From Prevotellaceae bacterium (GTDB taxonomy: Bacteria; Bacteroidota; Bacteroidia; Bacteroidales; Paludibacteraceae), in contig JACJXJ010000002.1 of assembly GCA_020636695.1 (NCBI GenBank), forward strand, positions 62,001 through 126,000: 64,000 nt of DNA, given 5' to 3'. This document shows, one piece after another, positions 46,491-55,498 of this stretch. Each line of letters begins with the position of its first letter. Positions within the stretch are counted from its first letter, which is position 1. Made by a program: the position numbers and the translations under genes. The notes under the pieces are model-generated. The model was given only the letters and a program-made list of their open reading frames with translations. It made no database searches and was not told the origin of the DNA.

Positions 46491-47585
46491 ATGAACGTAC
46501 AAACTATCGTCAATCAGCTTGAGTCCTTTGCTCCATTGGCATTTCAGGAAGATTTTGACAATTGTGGATTATTAATTGGCAATCGCAACCAAACGGTGGA
46601 GGGCATCCTCATCTGTTTAGATGTTACTGAAGCGGTTGTAGATGAGGCTATTACTACCAAACACAATATGATTGTGTGTCATCATCCACTTATTTTCAAA
46701 GGATTAAAATCGTTGACTGGGCGTAACGAAGTAGAACGTTGTGTGATGAAAGCAATTAAACACGATATTGCCATTTATGCTGCACATACGAGCCTCGATA
46801 GCGCTCCTGATGGTGTTAGTGTTCGTATGGCTCAAAAGCTTGGTTTAGAGCATGTTCAAGTTTTAGTTCCAAAATCAGGTATGTTGCTTAAATTGGTAAC
46901 CTTTGTTCCAACTGCGCATCTTGAAACAGTACGCGAGGCTTTGTTTGAAGCAGGTGCAGGACGGATTGGTCAATATGACGCATGTAGTTTTTCACATAGC
47001 GGAGAAGGTACATTTCGTCCAGGAACTGAAACAAACCCTTTTGTCGGTGTTATTGGAGAAGTGCATCATGAGCCCGAACTTCGTTTAGAGGTCATTCTAC
47101 CAAAACACAAACAAAGTGCGGTTGTTACCGCCTTGTTGCAAGCCCATCCGTATGAAGAACCTGCTTTTGATTTAATACCTTTAGCTAACGAGTGGTCGCA
47201 AGTTGGTTTGGGTGTGGTAGGTGACTTTCCAAATAGTTATGCCGAAATTGACTTTTTAAAACAGGTAAAACAAACATTTCAATCGGATGTCATAAAACAT
47301 TCACCAGTGTTAGGGCGCGATATTCGTCGTGTAGCTTTATGTGGTGGTAGTGGTGCCGATTTTATTATGCATGCGAAAGCCGCTGGTGCTGATGCTTTTG
47401 TCACCGCTGACGTGACTTATCATCGCTTTTTTGAAGCCGAAAATAACCTGCTTATTTTGGATATCGGACATTTTGAATCAGAACAGTATACAAAAGAGAT
47501 ATTTTTTGAACAACTTATCGAAAAATTTCCTAACTTTGCCATCCGTTTATCAACTTCGGAGCAAAAGCGTGTGCTTTCTTTTTAA
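46491..47585 (+). CDS. Nif3/DUF34 dinuclear-metal protein
   Basis: 364 residues. N- and C-terminal Nif3 parts (QEDFDNCGLLIGN, then MIVCHHPLIFKGLKSLTGRN, IAIYAAHTSLDSAPDGVS; later GADAFVTADVTYHRFFEA and LILDIGHFESEQYTKEIF) supply the His/Asp/Glu ligands of two metals. An inserted PII-like domain (about 125-230) is typical of the long form. The fold is a toroidal hexamer; the biochemical role is unsettled (GTP cyclohydrolase-like or metal chaperone ideas exist). It is followed by the zinc-ribbon gene, a conserved pairing in the phylum. Confidence 0.93.
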   Translation: MNVQTIVNQLESFAPLAFQEDFDNCGLLIGNRNQTVEGILICLDVTEAVVDEAITTKHNMIVCHHPLIFKGLKSLTGRNEVERCVMKAIKHDIAIYAAHTSLDSAPDGVSVRMAQKLGLEHVQVLVPKSGMLLKLVTFVPTAHLETVREALFEAGAGRIGQYDACSFSHSGEGTFRPGTETNPFVGVIGEVHHEPELRLEVILPKHKQSAVVTALLQAHPYEEPAFDLIPLANEWSQVGLGVVGDFPNSYAEIDFLKQVKQTFQSDVIKHSPVLGRDIRRVALCGGSGADFIMHAKAAGADAFVTADVTYHRFFEAENNLLILDIGHFESEQYTKEIFFEQLIEKFPNFAIRLSTSEQKRVLSF

Positions 47586-47647
47586 AACTAATTAAGTAGT
47601 TGGTAATCAATTTATCTAGCAAATCAATAATTCAATTATTCAATATT

Positions 47648-48409
47648 ATGGCCGAACAAAAAGCAACAGAAGTGAAAGAAATTTCCGTTGAAGAACGCCT
47701 CATTGCACTGTACGAATTGCAAAAAGTGGTGTCGGAAATAGACAAAATTAAGACACTACGAGGTGAATTGCCACTCGAAGTACAGGATTTGGAAGACGAA
47801 ATTGCAGGTTTGCAAACTCGTATTGACAAATACAACACAGATATTGTGGATATGGATAAAGCCATTGAAGCTGAAAAAATCAAAATCGAAGAGTCACGTG
47901 CTAAAATTGCTAAGAATACTGAGCAACAAAATAATGTACGTAACAACCGCGAATTTGATGCTTTATCAAAAGAAGTTGAATTTCAAACATTGGAAATAGA
48001 GTTGTCTGAAAAACATATTCGTGAATATTCGGCCGATGTTAAAATCAAACGTGAAGAAGTAGAAGTTGCTAACAAACAATGTGCTGAACGTCAATTTGAT
48101 TTGACTCAAAAGAAAGCTGAATTGGACGAAATTGTAGCAGAAACTCGCCAAGAAGAAGAACGTTTGCGCGAAAAAGCTAAAGAATTGGAAACGTTGATTG
48201 ATCCACGTTTATTCACAGCTTTCAAACGTATTCGTAAAAATGCTCGTAATGGCTTGGCTGTTGTTTCAGTAGAGCGTGATGCTTGCGGTGGATGCTTTAA
48301 TAAAATACCACCTCAACGCCAAATGGATATACGTATGCGTAAAAAAATTATTGTATGCGAATATTGCGGACGTATCTTAGTCGATAAAGAGTTAGCAGGT
48401 GCTGAATAA
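47648..48409 (+). CDS. Coiled-coil C4 zinc-ribbon protein
   Basis: About 253 residues from ATG 47648. Residues 20-190 form a long two-stranded coiled coil (VQDLEDEIAGLQTRIDKYNT and on). The C-terminus is a four-Cys zinc ribbon: DACGGCFNKIPPQRQ and VCEYCGRILVDKEL. Family members are annotated as C4-type zinc ribbon proteins, thought to act as nucleic-acid or protein scaffolds. It sits 62 bases after nif3 and ends at a terminator, so it is probably co-transcribed. Confidence 0.88.
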   Translation: MAEQKATEVKEISVEERLIALYELQKVVSEIDKIKTLRGELPLEVQDLEDEIAGLQTRIDKYNTDIVDMDKAIEAEKIKIEESRAKIAKNTEQQNNVRNNREFDALSKEVEFQTLEIELSEKHIREYSADVKIKREEVEVANKQCAERQFDLTQKKAELDEIVAETRQEEERLREKAKELETLIDPRLFTAFKRIRKNARNGLAVVSVERDACGGCFNKIPPQRQMDIRMRKKIIVCEYCGRILVDKELAGAE

Positions 48410-48437
48410 GTAAAAGCACCGTAAAGTGATATAATAG

Positions 48438-48470
48438 AAAAGAGCCTGTATTATGCAGGCTCTTTTTTTA
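48438..48470 (+). terminator. Terminator after the zinc-ribbon gene
   Basis: AAAGAGCCTG/CAGGCTCTTT hairpin with a T run. Confidence 0.9.
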
Positions 48471-49126
48471 GCTCATAGGCTAGTAGTGGAATAATCAAAT
48501 TGATTTTCCACTTTTTTTATGTCCTATTACTACAAAAATAAACTTGCGTGAGAATTGAATATTTACGTGCGTGTGTAATCTTGTACACAAATATCAAAAA
48601 AATGAATCACATCCATTTTACAATAATCAAGCAGTAGAGTATATATTTACATTTATAAATAATATTGTAAATTATTACAAGATATACAAATGTAAACCAC
48701 CATTAATGATTTAGTAATATAAATTCAAAAACTTATTTTTTACTTATTTAATAGATTATTTAGAATTGTAACATTGAATAAATGAATAGTATTAACAATA
48801 TGCTTTTTATTTTCATATATCGTATGTAAATCAATAAGTTATAGAATTTATTTTATATTTTGATTTAATATAATTGGTGATATATTTGATATTTGTAAAT
48901 ACAATGGCGTATTCAGTTATATTAGTGATATATTGTTTTATTTATGAGTAGTTTATACGTTATTATTTTCAGCATTACTTTAACTTATTAATTTTATCTA
49001 TATGTTTGCGTATTAACAATATACAATATAAATTAAAAGTGAGCCACTTTTTAGTGAGTTTACATTTATAAATCGTTTAATTTTCTAATTAGTTATAAAT
49101 GTATTTTTTTATTTACAAAAATGATA
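48471..49126. other. Long AT-rich upstream region with repeated TACATTTATA motifs
   Basis: About 650 bases without a gene, the most AT-rich part of the window by eye. The 15-mer TTTACATTTATAAAT occurs identically at 48646 and 49059. The core TACATTTATA occurs inverted at 49094. AAATGTAAA at 48688 forms an inverted pair with the first copy. The motif also resembles the palindrome over the next promoter, so these may be distant operator sites of the HTH gene. Confidence 0.55.
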
Positions 49127-49143
49127 TTACATTTGTAATGTAA
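49127..49143 (+). promoter_or_regulatory. Palindrome over the -7 element of the HTH gene
   Basis: TTACAT-TTGTA-ATGTAA contains the octamer TACATTTG (49128-49135), a TAnnTTTG match. It lies 12 bases before the ATG. Binding here would block transcription, so it is a candidate autoregulatory operator. Confidence 0.65.
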
Positions 49144-49154
49144 AATTCTAAATT

Positions 49155-49634
49155 ATGAAAGACCGTATTTTTTTACTTATTGAAACCAAAGAGTTGACAT
49201 TTGGTAAATTTGCTGACGAAATTGGCGTAGAACGTTCAACCATGTCGCATATTAAGTCTGATAGAAGTAAACCTTCACTAGATATGGCTCAGAAGGTGCT
49301 TGAACGCTATCCAGAAGTGAGTGCGGAGTGGCTTATTTTGGGACGTGGGCCGATGTTTAGACAAACAAACGATTCTCAAGAGCTCGATTTATTCTCTCAA
49401 ATTGGATTAAATGATTCAAAATCAGAGGTAAATTCCGATAAAGTAGAATCAATTCAGACTACAATTTCTACCGAAAGTAAAAAAATGGACTTACCTACAG
49501 AAGATTCAGTTAATGTTGTGGGTAAAAAAGAAGAACAACAACGAGCGTTTTTTAATCCGCCAAAGCCTGAACGTGTGGTAGAACGTGTGATGATATTTTA
49601 TTCCGATCAAACGTTTGAGGAGTTGAAAAAGTAA
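49155..49634 (+). CDS. Small XRE-type helix-turn-helix regulator
   Basis: 159 residues. Residues 1-65 are a lambda-repressor-like HTH: TFGKFADEIGVERSTMSHIK, then SDRSKPSLDMAQKVLERYPE and AEWLILGRGPMF, the phage-repressor-like style common in this phylum. The middle is a low-complexity linker. The end carries a short conserved-looking tail RVVERVMIFYSDQTFEELKK. There is no S24 peptidase domain. It has its own palindromic promoter region and stands alone before gyrA. Likely a DNA-binding repressor; targets are unknown. Confidence 0.85.
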   Translation: MKDRIFLLIETKELTFGKFADEIGVERSTMSHIKSDRSKPSLDMAQKVLERYPEVSAEWLILGRGPMFRQTNDSQELDLFSQIGLNDSKSEVNSDKVESIQTTISTESKKMDLPTEDSVNVVGKKEEQQRAFFNPPKPERVVERVMIFYSDQTFEELKK

Positions 49635-49682
49635 GGTATTTCAATCATATTTCGGTATACGGCATTTAGCTTGTATAATAAG

Positions 49683-49715
49683 GTGGGACTGTTGAAAAGT
49701 AGCCCCATTTTTTTG
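49683..49715 (+). terminator. Probable terminator after the HTH gene
   Basis: Imperfect stem TGGGACT/AGCCCCA followed by seven T. Confidence 0.6.
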
Positions 49716-49791
49716 GCTCAAATAATTGGTAGTTTCGGTAAAAAGTAGTAATTTTATGCGACATTTTAGATTAACTCAAAATAGTATATAA

Positions 49792-52314
49792 ATGCTTGAT
49801 CAAGAAAGACTTATTAGAATCAACATCGAGGAAGAAATGAAAACGGCTTACATCGATTATTCGATGTCGGTTATTGTTTCGCGTGCTTTGCCTGATGTTC
49901 GTGACGGTTTTAAACCTGTACACCGTCGTGTATTGTTTGGAATGAATGAATTAGGTAACAATTCTGACAAACCATACAAGAAATCAGCCCGTATTGTGGG
50001 TGAAGTCATGGGTAAGTATCACCCACATGGTGACTCTTCAATTTATGGCACTTTAGTACGTCTAGCACAGCCTTGGGCGTTACGTTATCCATTGGTTGAT
50101 GGACAAGGTAACTTTGGTTCTGTCGATGGTGATGGACCAGCAGCTATGCGTTATACCGAAGCGCGTTTGCAGAAGATTGCCGAGGAAATGTTGAAAGATA
50201 TTGATAAAGATACAGTTAATTTCGATCCTAACTTTGATGAAACACTCAAAGAGCCTCAAGTAATGCCTACGCGTTTGCCAAATTTATTGGTTAATGGTGC
50301 ATCAGGTATTGCAGTAGGTATGGCTACCAATATGGCGCCACATAACCTTACAGAAGTGGTGAATGCGATTGATGCTTATATTGACAACAATGATATAGAG
50401 GTAGGCGAATTGATGCATCATGTAAAAGCACCAGATTTTCCAACAGGTGGTATTATTTATGGTTATGCAGGTGTAAAAGATGCTTTTGAAACTGGCCGTG
50501 GACGTATTGTAATTCGTTCTAAAGCCGAAATTGAAAATGCTGAAAATGGCCATGAACGTATTGTTATCACTGAAATCCCTTATATGACTAACAAAGCTGA
50601 ATTGATTAAATCAATTGCGGAGTTGGCCATCGAAAAGAGAGTAGAAGGTATTTCTAATGTTAATGACGAATCGGACCGTACAGGTATGCGCATCGTTGTG
50701 GATGTTAAACGTGATGCTAATGCTAATGTTATTTTGAATAAATTGTTCAAAATGACAGCGTTACAATCATCATTTAGTGTTAATAACATTGCTTTAGTAA
50801 AAGGTCGTCCACAAATGCTTAACTTAAAAGACTTAATTAAGTATTTTGTAGAACATCGTCACGAAGTAGTTACTCGTCGTACACAATTTGAGTTAGCTAA
50901 AGCTGAAGAAGATGCTCACATCTTACAAGGTTTGATTATCGCTTTGGATAATATCGACGAAGTGATTGCTATTATTCGTGGTGCTGAGTCTCCAAATGCC
51001 GCTATTGAGCAATTGATGGAACGTTTCAGCTTGAGCGATCGTCAAGCAAAAGCCATTGTCGAAATGCGTTTGGCACAATTAACCAAATTGCGTCAAGATG
51101 AATTGCGTAGCAAATATGATGACTTAATGAAACGCATTGAGGACTTAAAAGATATTTTGGCTCGCGTAGAACGTCGTATGGAGATCATCAAAATGGAGCT
51201 TGCAGAGATTAAAGCGAAGTATGGTGATGGACGTCGTACCGAAATTGTATATTCATCAGAGGAATTCAATCCAGAAGACTTTTATGCTGATGATGAAATG
51301 ATTATAACAGTCTCACACTTAGGTTATATTAAACGTACGCCACTATCGGAATTTAAGTCTCAGAATAGGGGTGGTGTAGGTTCAAAAGGTAGCTCTTCGC
51401 GCGATGAAGACTTCATTGAATACATCTATCCAGCTTCTATGCACAACACGATGTTGTTCTTTACACAAAAAGGTCGTTGCTTTTGGTTGAAGGTGTACGA
51501 AATACCTGAAGGTAACAAAACAAGTAAAGGTCGTGCTATTCAAAATATGTTGAATATTGAATCTGACGATAAAGTAAATGCCTTTGTACGCGTTGCTAAT
51601 TTACAAGATCCAGAATATAATCAATCACATTATTTATTATTCTGCACCAAACAAGGTGTTATCAAAAAAACATCGTTAGAAGCTTATTCACGTCCACGTC
51701 AAAATGGGGTAAACGCCATAACTATTCGTGAAGATGACCAAGTGATACAAGTGCGTATGACCGATGGTAATAGCGAAATTTTGATGGCAAATAAGAATGG
51801 TCGTGCTATTCGTTTCCACGAAACTAAAGTTCGTGAAATGGGTCGTACAGCTACTGGTGTACGTGGTATGACGCTGGATGGTGCCGATGATGAAGTTGTT
51901 GGCATGGTTTGTGTAGCTTCCGATACTAAGGATTCAATTTTGGTTGTGTCCGAATTGGGTTATGGAAAACGTTCCGACTTAGAAGATTATCGTATTACCA
52001 ATCGTGGTGGTAAAGGTGTGAAAACCATAAATATCACAGATAAAACAGGTAAATTGGTTACTATCAAGAATGTAACAGATGACAATGACCTGATGATTAT
52101 CAATAAATCGGGTATAACAATCCGTATGAAAGTGGCTGATTTGCGCGTGATGGGTCGTGCTACTCAAGGAGTTCGTTTAATTAATCTTGAGAAACGTAAT
52201 GATCAAATTGCAGCTGTTTGTCGTGTTTCATCAGAAAATGAGGAAGAAGAAATTTTAGACAGTTTAGGAGAACAACCAGTTATTGAATCACCAAATCTTA
52301 ATACAGAAGAGTAA
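49792..52314 (+). CDS. gyrA: DNA gyrase subunit A
   Basis: 840 residues. Cuts and rejoins DNA in gyrase to introduce negative supercoils. The active-site Tyr is residue 121 in GPAAMRYTEARL. The quinolone-determining region reads HPHGDSSIYGTLVRLAQ (Ser82; Gly86 where E. coli has Asp87). The breakage domain ends near 480; six blades of a C-terminal pinwheel follow (for example GVGSKGSSSRDEDF and GRAIRFHETKVREMGRTATG), and the GyrA-box-like QNRGGVG is near residue 525. The tail is acidic. Followed after 20 bases by a TPR protein gene. Confidence 0.97.
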   Translation: MLDQERLIRINIEEEMKTAYIDYSMSVIVSRALPDVRDGFKPVHRRVLFGMNELGNNSDKPYKKSARIVGEVMGKYHPHGDSSIYGTLVRLAQPWALRYPLVDGQGNFGSVDGDGPAAMRYTEARLQKIAEEMLKDIDKDTVNFDPNFDETLKEPQVMPTRLPNLLVNGASGIAVGMATNMAPHNLTEVVNAIDAYIDNNDIEVGELMHHVKAPDFPTGGIIYGYAGVKDAFETGRGRIVIRSKAEIENAENGHERIVITEIPYMTNKAELIKSIAELAIEKRVEGISNVNDESDRTGMRIVVDVKRDANANVILNKLFKMTALQSSFSVNNIALVKGRPQMLNLKDLIKYFVEHRHEVVTRRTQFELAKAEEDAHILQGLIIALDNIDEVIAIIRGAESPNAAIEQLMERFSLSDRQAKAIVEMRLAQLTKLRQDELRSKYDDLMKRIEDLKDILARVERRMEIIKMELAEIKAKYGDGRRTEIVYSSEEFNPEDFYADDEMIITVSHLGYIKRTPLSEFKSQNRGGVGSKGSSSRDEDFIEYIYPASMHNTMLFFTQKGRCFWLKVYEIPEGNKTSKGRAIQNMLNIESDDKVNAFVRVANLQDPEYNQSHYLLFCTKQGVIKKTSLEAYSRPRQNGVNAITIREDDQVIQVRMTDGNSEILMANKNGRAIRFHETKVREMGRTATGVRGMTLDGADDEVVGMVCVASDTKDSILVVSELGYGKRSDLEDYRITNRGGKGVKTINITDKTGKLVTIKNVTDDNDLMIINKSGITIRMKVADLRVMGRATQGVRLINLEKRNDQIAAVCRVSSENEEEEILDSLGEQPVIESPNLNTEE

Positions 52315-52334
52315 ATTATTAAAATTTTGACATT

Positions 52335-53582
52335 ATGAAACGACTACTTATTGTTGCCTTGTTGGCTATGGGAATCATAGCAACTGGTAGTGCCCAGAAA
52401 TCAAATGTGTCGAAAGCTAAAAACAAAGCTTTAAACGTAGAGTCACCAGATTTTGAAGGCGCAAAAGAAGCGATTGCAGCAGCATTACAAGATGAAAGTA
52501 CTAAAAATTCGGTTGATACTTGGTATACGGCTGGTTTAGTGTACGAAAAAATCCAAGATGCTGAATATTTGAAAGAGGTTTCAGGTAAACCTGCCGATGC
52601 TACAGTAAAAGGTGAAAGCGCAATTCAATCTTATAACTATTATGTAAAAGCCTATGATATGGACTTTTTACCAAATGCTAAAGGTAAAATTAAACCAAAG
52701 TATAGTAAAAAGATTCGAACTTCTATTAAGAACTATTATCTTAATATGGCATTTTTGAACTATGGTATTACGGAATTTAATAAGAAAAATTTTCCTAAAG
52801 CTATAGAGGCATTTGAAATTCACACAGGTGTACCTGATTTGAAAATGTTTTCAGAAGATAATCCATTTATCAAAGATTCTGTCTATTACCAGATTCGTTA
52901 TTATACCGCTTTGGCTTACGAACGTTCAGAAAAGGTGGTAAAAGCAATTGAAATTTTTGATCAATTAAAAGATAAAGGTTATGAAGAAGTTTATGTAAAT
53001 CAACATCTTAGCGATTTATACAAAGCGCAAAAAGATACGGCAAATTACATAAGCTCTTTAGAATATGGTTACAAAAGATATCCAAAAGAATTTTTCTTTT
53101 TAGGTAACTTAATCAATTTCTATATTTTTAATGGTCAAGAACAAAAAGGTATTGATTATTTGGATAAGGCTATCGAATTGGATCCTAACAATGCTCAATA
53201 TTATAATGTAAAGGGTAGTGTTATGGAGACTTTAAACCGTATTCCAGAAGCCACAGTAGCTTATGATAAAGCCTTAACTTTAGACCCTAATTTAATGGAA
53301 GCCTGGAACAATAAAGGACGTATGGTTTACAATGAGGCTTATAAGTTCGAAGATCGTGCAGTTTCTATTCGCGATCCAAAAGCATCTGCCAATTTGCAAG
53401 CAGCCGCCTTGGAAAAATTCAAAGAAGCTTTACCATATTTTGAAAAAGCTGCCGAATTAAATCCTACCGATTTGGATAATTTGCGTACATTACGTTCTAT
53501 CTATTATCGATTATTGAACGTTGATGCTAAAACTTACCAAGGTAAGTACGATGCTATCAATGCACAAATTAAATCTTTATAG
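52335..53582 (+). CDS. Exported tetratricopeptide-repeat protein
   Basis: 415 residues. Signal peptide MKRLLIVALLAMGIIATGSA. At least five TPR units are visible; the clearest are FYIFNGQEQKGIDYLDKAIE, LDPNNAQYYNVKGSVMETLN and RIPEATVAYDKALTLDPNLM. Periplasmic TPR scaffolds of this kind are common in the phylum; no partner is evident. It follows gyrA after 20 bases and may be co-transcribed with it. Confidence 0.87.
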   Translation: MKRLLIVALLAMGIIATGSAQKSNVSKAKNKALNVESPDFEGAKEAIAAALQDESTKNSVDTWYTAGLVYEKIQDAEYLKEVSGKPADATVKGESAIQSYNYYVKAYDMDFLPNAKGKIKPKYSKKIRTSIKNYYLNMAFLNYGITEFNKKNFPKAIEAFEIHTGVPDLKMFSEDNPFIKDSVYYQIRYYTALAYERSEKVVKAIEIFDQLKDKGYEEVYVNQHLSDLYKAQKDTANYISSLEYGYKRYPKEFFFLGNLINFYIFNGQEQKGIDYLDKAIELDPNNAQYYNVKGSVMETLNRIPEATVAYDKALTLDPNLMEAWNNKGRMVYNEAYKFEDRAVSIRDPKASANLQAAALEKFKEALPYFEKAAELNPTDLDNLRTLRSIYYRLLNVDAKTYQGKYDAINAQIKSL

Positions 53583-53607
53583 AGTATTATTTCTCTTAAA
53601 TCGCAAA

Positions 53608-53646
53608 AAGGCGCTATTCTTAGTTAAGGAGTAGCGCTTTTTTTAT
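53608..53646 (+). terminator. Terminator after the TPR gene
   Basis: GGCGCTA.../...TAGCGC stem with a long loop and an extended T run. Confidence 0.75.
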
Positions 53647-53776
53647 TTGATAGGTTTATAACTTATTTTATTGATATAGAATGCTTTATAAATTTATTAT
53701 TTAACATAATATAAATTATAGGACAAAAGTGAATTAACTCATAACAGAGTCGTTACAGTGTGTGTTTAAGCCTTTA

Positions 53777-54862
53777 TTAAGTGTGGAAAACTAGAATTGG
53801 TGTGTGTGCGTGAAATACCATTTTGCGCGCCATACTTGGATTAAATAACCGTGCAAATAGATTTCGTTTGTGAGTATTTAGCACAATGAGATTAATATTT
53901 TTTGCTAAAATAAATTCATCGAATGCTTGTAACACATCGTCGCCTGAAATAACAGAATAATTAGTCGTTATCTGAGGATAATTAGTTGCGAAGAAATCTT
54001 TGATGCCAGCTAGCTTGATGGAATTCCAATCATCACGTTTGGTTTCGAAATGAGCTAGGAATAAGTTAAATTGAAAGCCTTTCAATAAATTCATCATACG
54101 TTCAAACGATAATAGCGTACGATCATCAAAATTGGTCGCAAATAATACGTTTTGTATATCTTTAATAGCTTGTGATTCAGATGATTCAGGAATGGCTAAA
54201 ACAGGAACTGACGCATGTTCAATTACTTCGGCTGTGACGCTACCGATTAAATCTTCTTCTTTTTGATTTTTACCACGAGTGCCCATAATGACTAATACCG
54301 GTTTTTGATCATCACAATAATTTATGATGACTTCTTCGGGAACTCCTTCTAAAATTTCTGTTTTAAATTTAATTTTAGGAAGTTGATTATCAGCAATTTG
54401 TTTGTTTAATTTACTCGATAAATTATCAATATCGGCATGAATACGGGAGATATAATGTCGGAAAGCCTCCTTGTCGGATATAGCTGCTACTCCCCTATTA
54501 AAACTATATAATGTACTAGGAATCAGATAGGCATGTAAAAGTACTAATTCAATATTGGGGAATTTTTCAGCAATACGGAAGCCAATTTCGCACGCTTTGA
54601 GGGAATAATCTGAAAAATCAATTGGAATGAGAATGCGTTCTGTTTCTGTATTTAGGGTGTTAGGTTCTGGATTTTCGATTACGGTGAGCGCCTTTACCAA
54701 ATCCGATTCATCAATACGCACTCTTACTCCTTCGGCAACAGAGGATTGCTGTTGATTTATGCTATAAATAAATGCTTTTATTCCAGCACGTTCCAATTTT
54801 TCTTTTAAACGTTGCGCATGTTCATAGCTACGAATAGCAACTGTGATAAGTTTATCTTTCAT
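53777..54862 (-). CDS. Double universal-stress protein with N-terminal DUF2007-like domain
   Basis: 361 residues. Residues 1-65 resemble the small putative-signal-transducing domain (ITVAIRSYEHAQRLKEKLER, AGIKAFIY). Two Usp domains follow: one at 73-220 (ILIPIDFSDYSLKACEIGFR and the ATP-loop-like VIMGTRGKNQKEEDLIGSVT) and a degenerate one to the end (VLFATNFDDRTLLSFERMMN; no clear GxxG loop). Likely a stress-adaptation ATP/AMP-binding protein in the cytoplasm. Monocistronic. Confidence 0.88.
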   Translation of the reverse strand: MKDKLITVAIRSYEHAQRLKEKLERAGIKAFIYSINQQQSSVAEGVRVRIDESDLVKALTVIENPEPNTLNTETERILIPIDFSDYSLKACEIGFRIAEKFPNIELVLLHAYLIPSTLYSFNRGVAAISDKEAFRHYISRIHADIDNLSSKLNKQIADNQLPKIKFKTEILEGVPEEVIINYCDDQKPVLVIMGTRGKNQKEEDLIGSVTAEVIEHASVPVLAIPESSESQAIKDIQNVLFATNFDDRTLLSFERMMNLLKGFQFNLFLAHFETKRDDWNSIKLAGIKDFFATNYPQITTNYSVISGDDVLQAFDEFILAKNINLIVLNTHKRNLFARLFNPSMARKMVFHAHTPILVFHT

Positions 54863-54928
54863 GATAGTAAGATAATAGTTTGTGTGGTAAAAGTAGTAAA
54901 AATTGTAATTGATTCAAAAAAAATACCT

Positions 54929-54936
54929 TATCTTTG
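54929..54936 (+). promoter_or_regulatory. Putative -7 element TATCTTTG
   Basis: Exact TAnnTTTG 21 bases before the ATG at 54958. Confidence 0.6.
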
Positions 54937-54957
54937 AAAAAAATAAATAAGTCTCGT

Positions 54958-55329
54958 ATGAAAACAAAAATTATTACGATTGTATCTATTGTCATTTTTC
55001 TCATTTTAGCTGGTTTCTGCTATTTTCGCTTTTACTTTGTATTTGGTGAAGGTGTTAAAGCTGGCGAGCTAAATTACATGGTGTATAAAGGCTACGTGTT
55101 TAAAACCTATGAAGGAAAACTGATACAACGTGGTTTTAAAGGTCAAACTGCTGGCACTATTCAATCCTATGAATTTCAATTCTCGGTAGAAGATAAAGTT
55201 GTGGCCGATTCGTTGATGCGCTGCAGTGGCAAAGAGGTGGAACTCCATTATAAAGAGTACATCGCTCCCCTACCTTGGCGCGGTGTTAGCGTGTTTGTTG
55301 TCGATGAAATTGTTCAAGTGAGTAAATAG
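54958..55329 (+). CDS. Small single-pass membrane protein of unknown function
   Basis: About 123 residues from ATG 54958, chosen to start right at the membrane helix (IITIVSIVIFLILAGFCYF) and because it lies 21 bases after the -7 element. The outside part has short beta-rich segments: GYVFKTYEGKLIQRGFKG, GKEVELHYKEYIAP, GVSVFVVDEIV. Similar proteins occur widely in the phylum, sometimes mislabelled as 6-phosphogluconate dehydrogenase; no such domain is present. Confidence 0.8.
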   Translation: MKTKIITIVSIVIFLILAGFCYFRFYFVFGEGVKAGELNYMVYKGYVFKTYEGKLIQRGFKGQTAGTIQSYEFQFSVEDKVVADSLMRCSGKEVELHYKEYIAPLPWRGVSVFVVDEIVQVSK

Positions 55330-55420
55330 TCTCTATTTCTCGTATATCTATTTGATTTTAAATAAATTAAAAATATGCGAATGTATTTTGATTTATAAGA
55401 AATATAAACAATTCGCATTT

Positions 55421-55453
55421 AAAATCAGGGGTTTTATAGTCCTGATTTTTTTT
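55421..55453 (+). terminator. Terminator before valS
   Basis: AAAATCAGG/CCTGATTTT hairpin followed by a T run. An eight-base inverted repeat (ATGCGAAT/ATTCGCAT, 55375 and 55411) lies just before it. Confidence 0.75.
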
Positions 55454-55454
55454 A

Positions 55455-55462
55455 TAACTTTG
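55455..55462 (+). promoter_or_regulatory. Putative -7 element TAACTTTG of valS
   Basis: TAnnTTTG match 36 bases before the valS ATG, directly after the terminator. Confidence 0.6.
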
Positions 55463-55498
55463 TAGCCCTAAAAACTATCAATAAAATTCTTTATAACA

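Noticed and set aside
54958..55329. 6-phosphogluconate dehydrogenase
   Set aside because: Similar small proteins sometimes carry this label, but there is no Rossmann motif and the protein is only 123 residues with a membrane helix.
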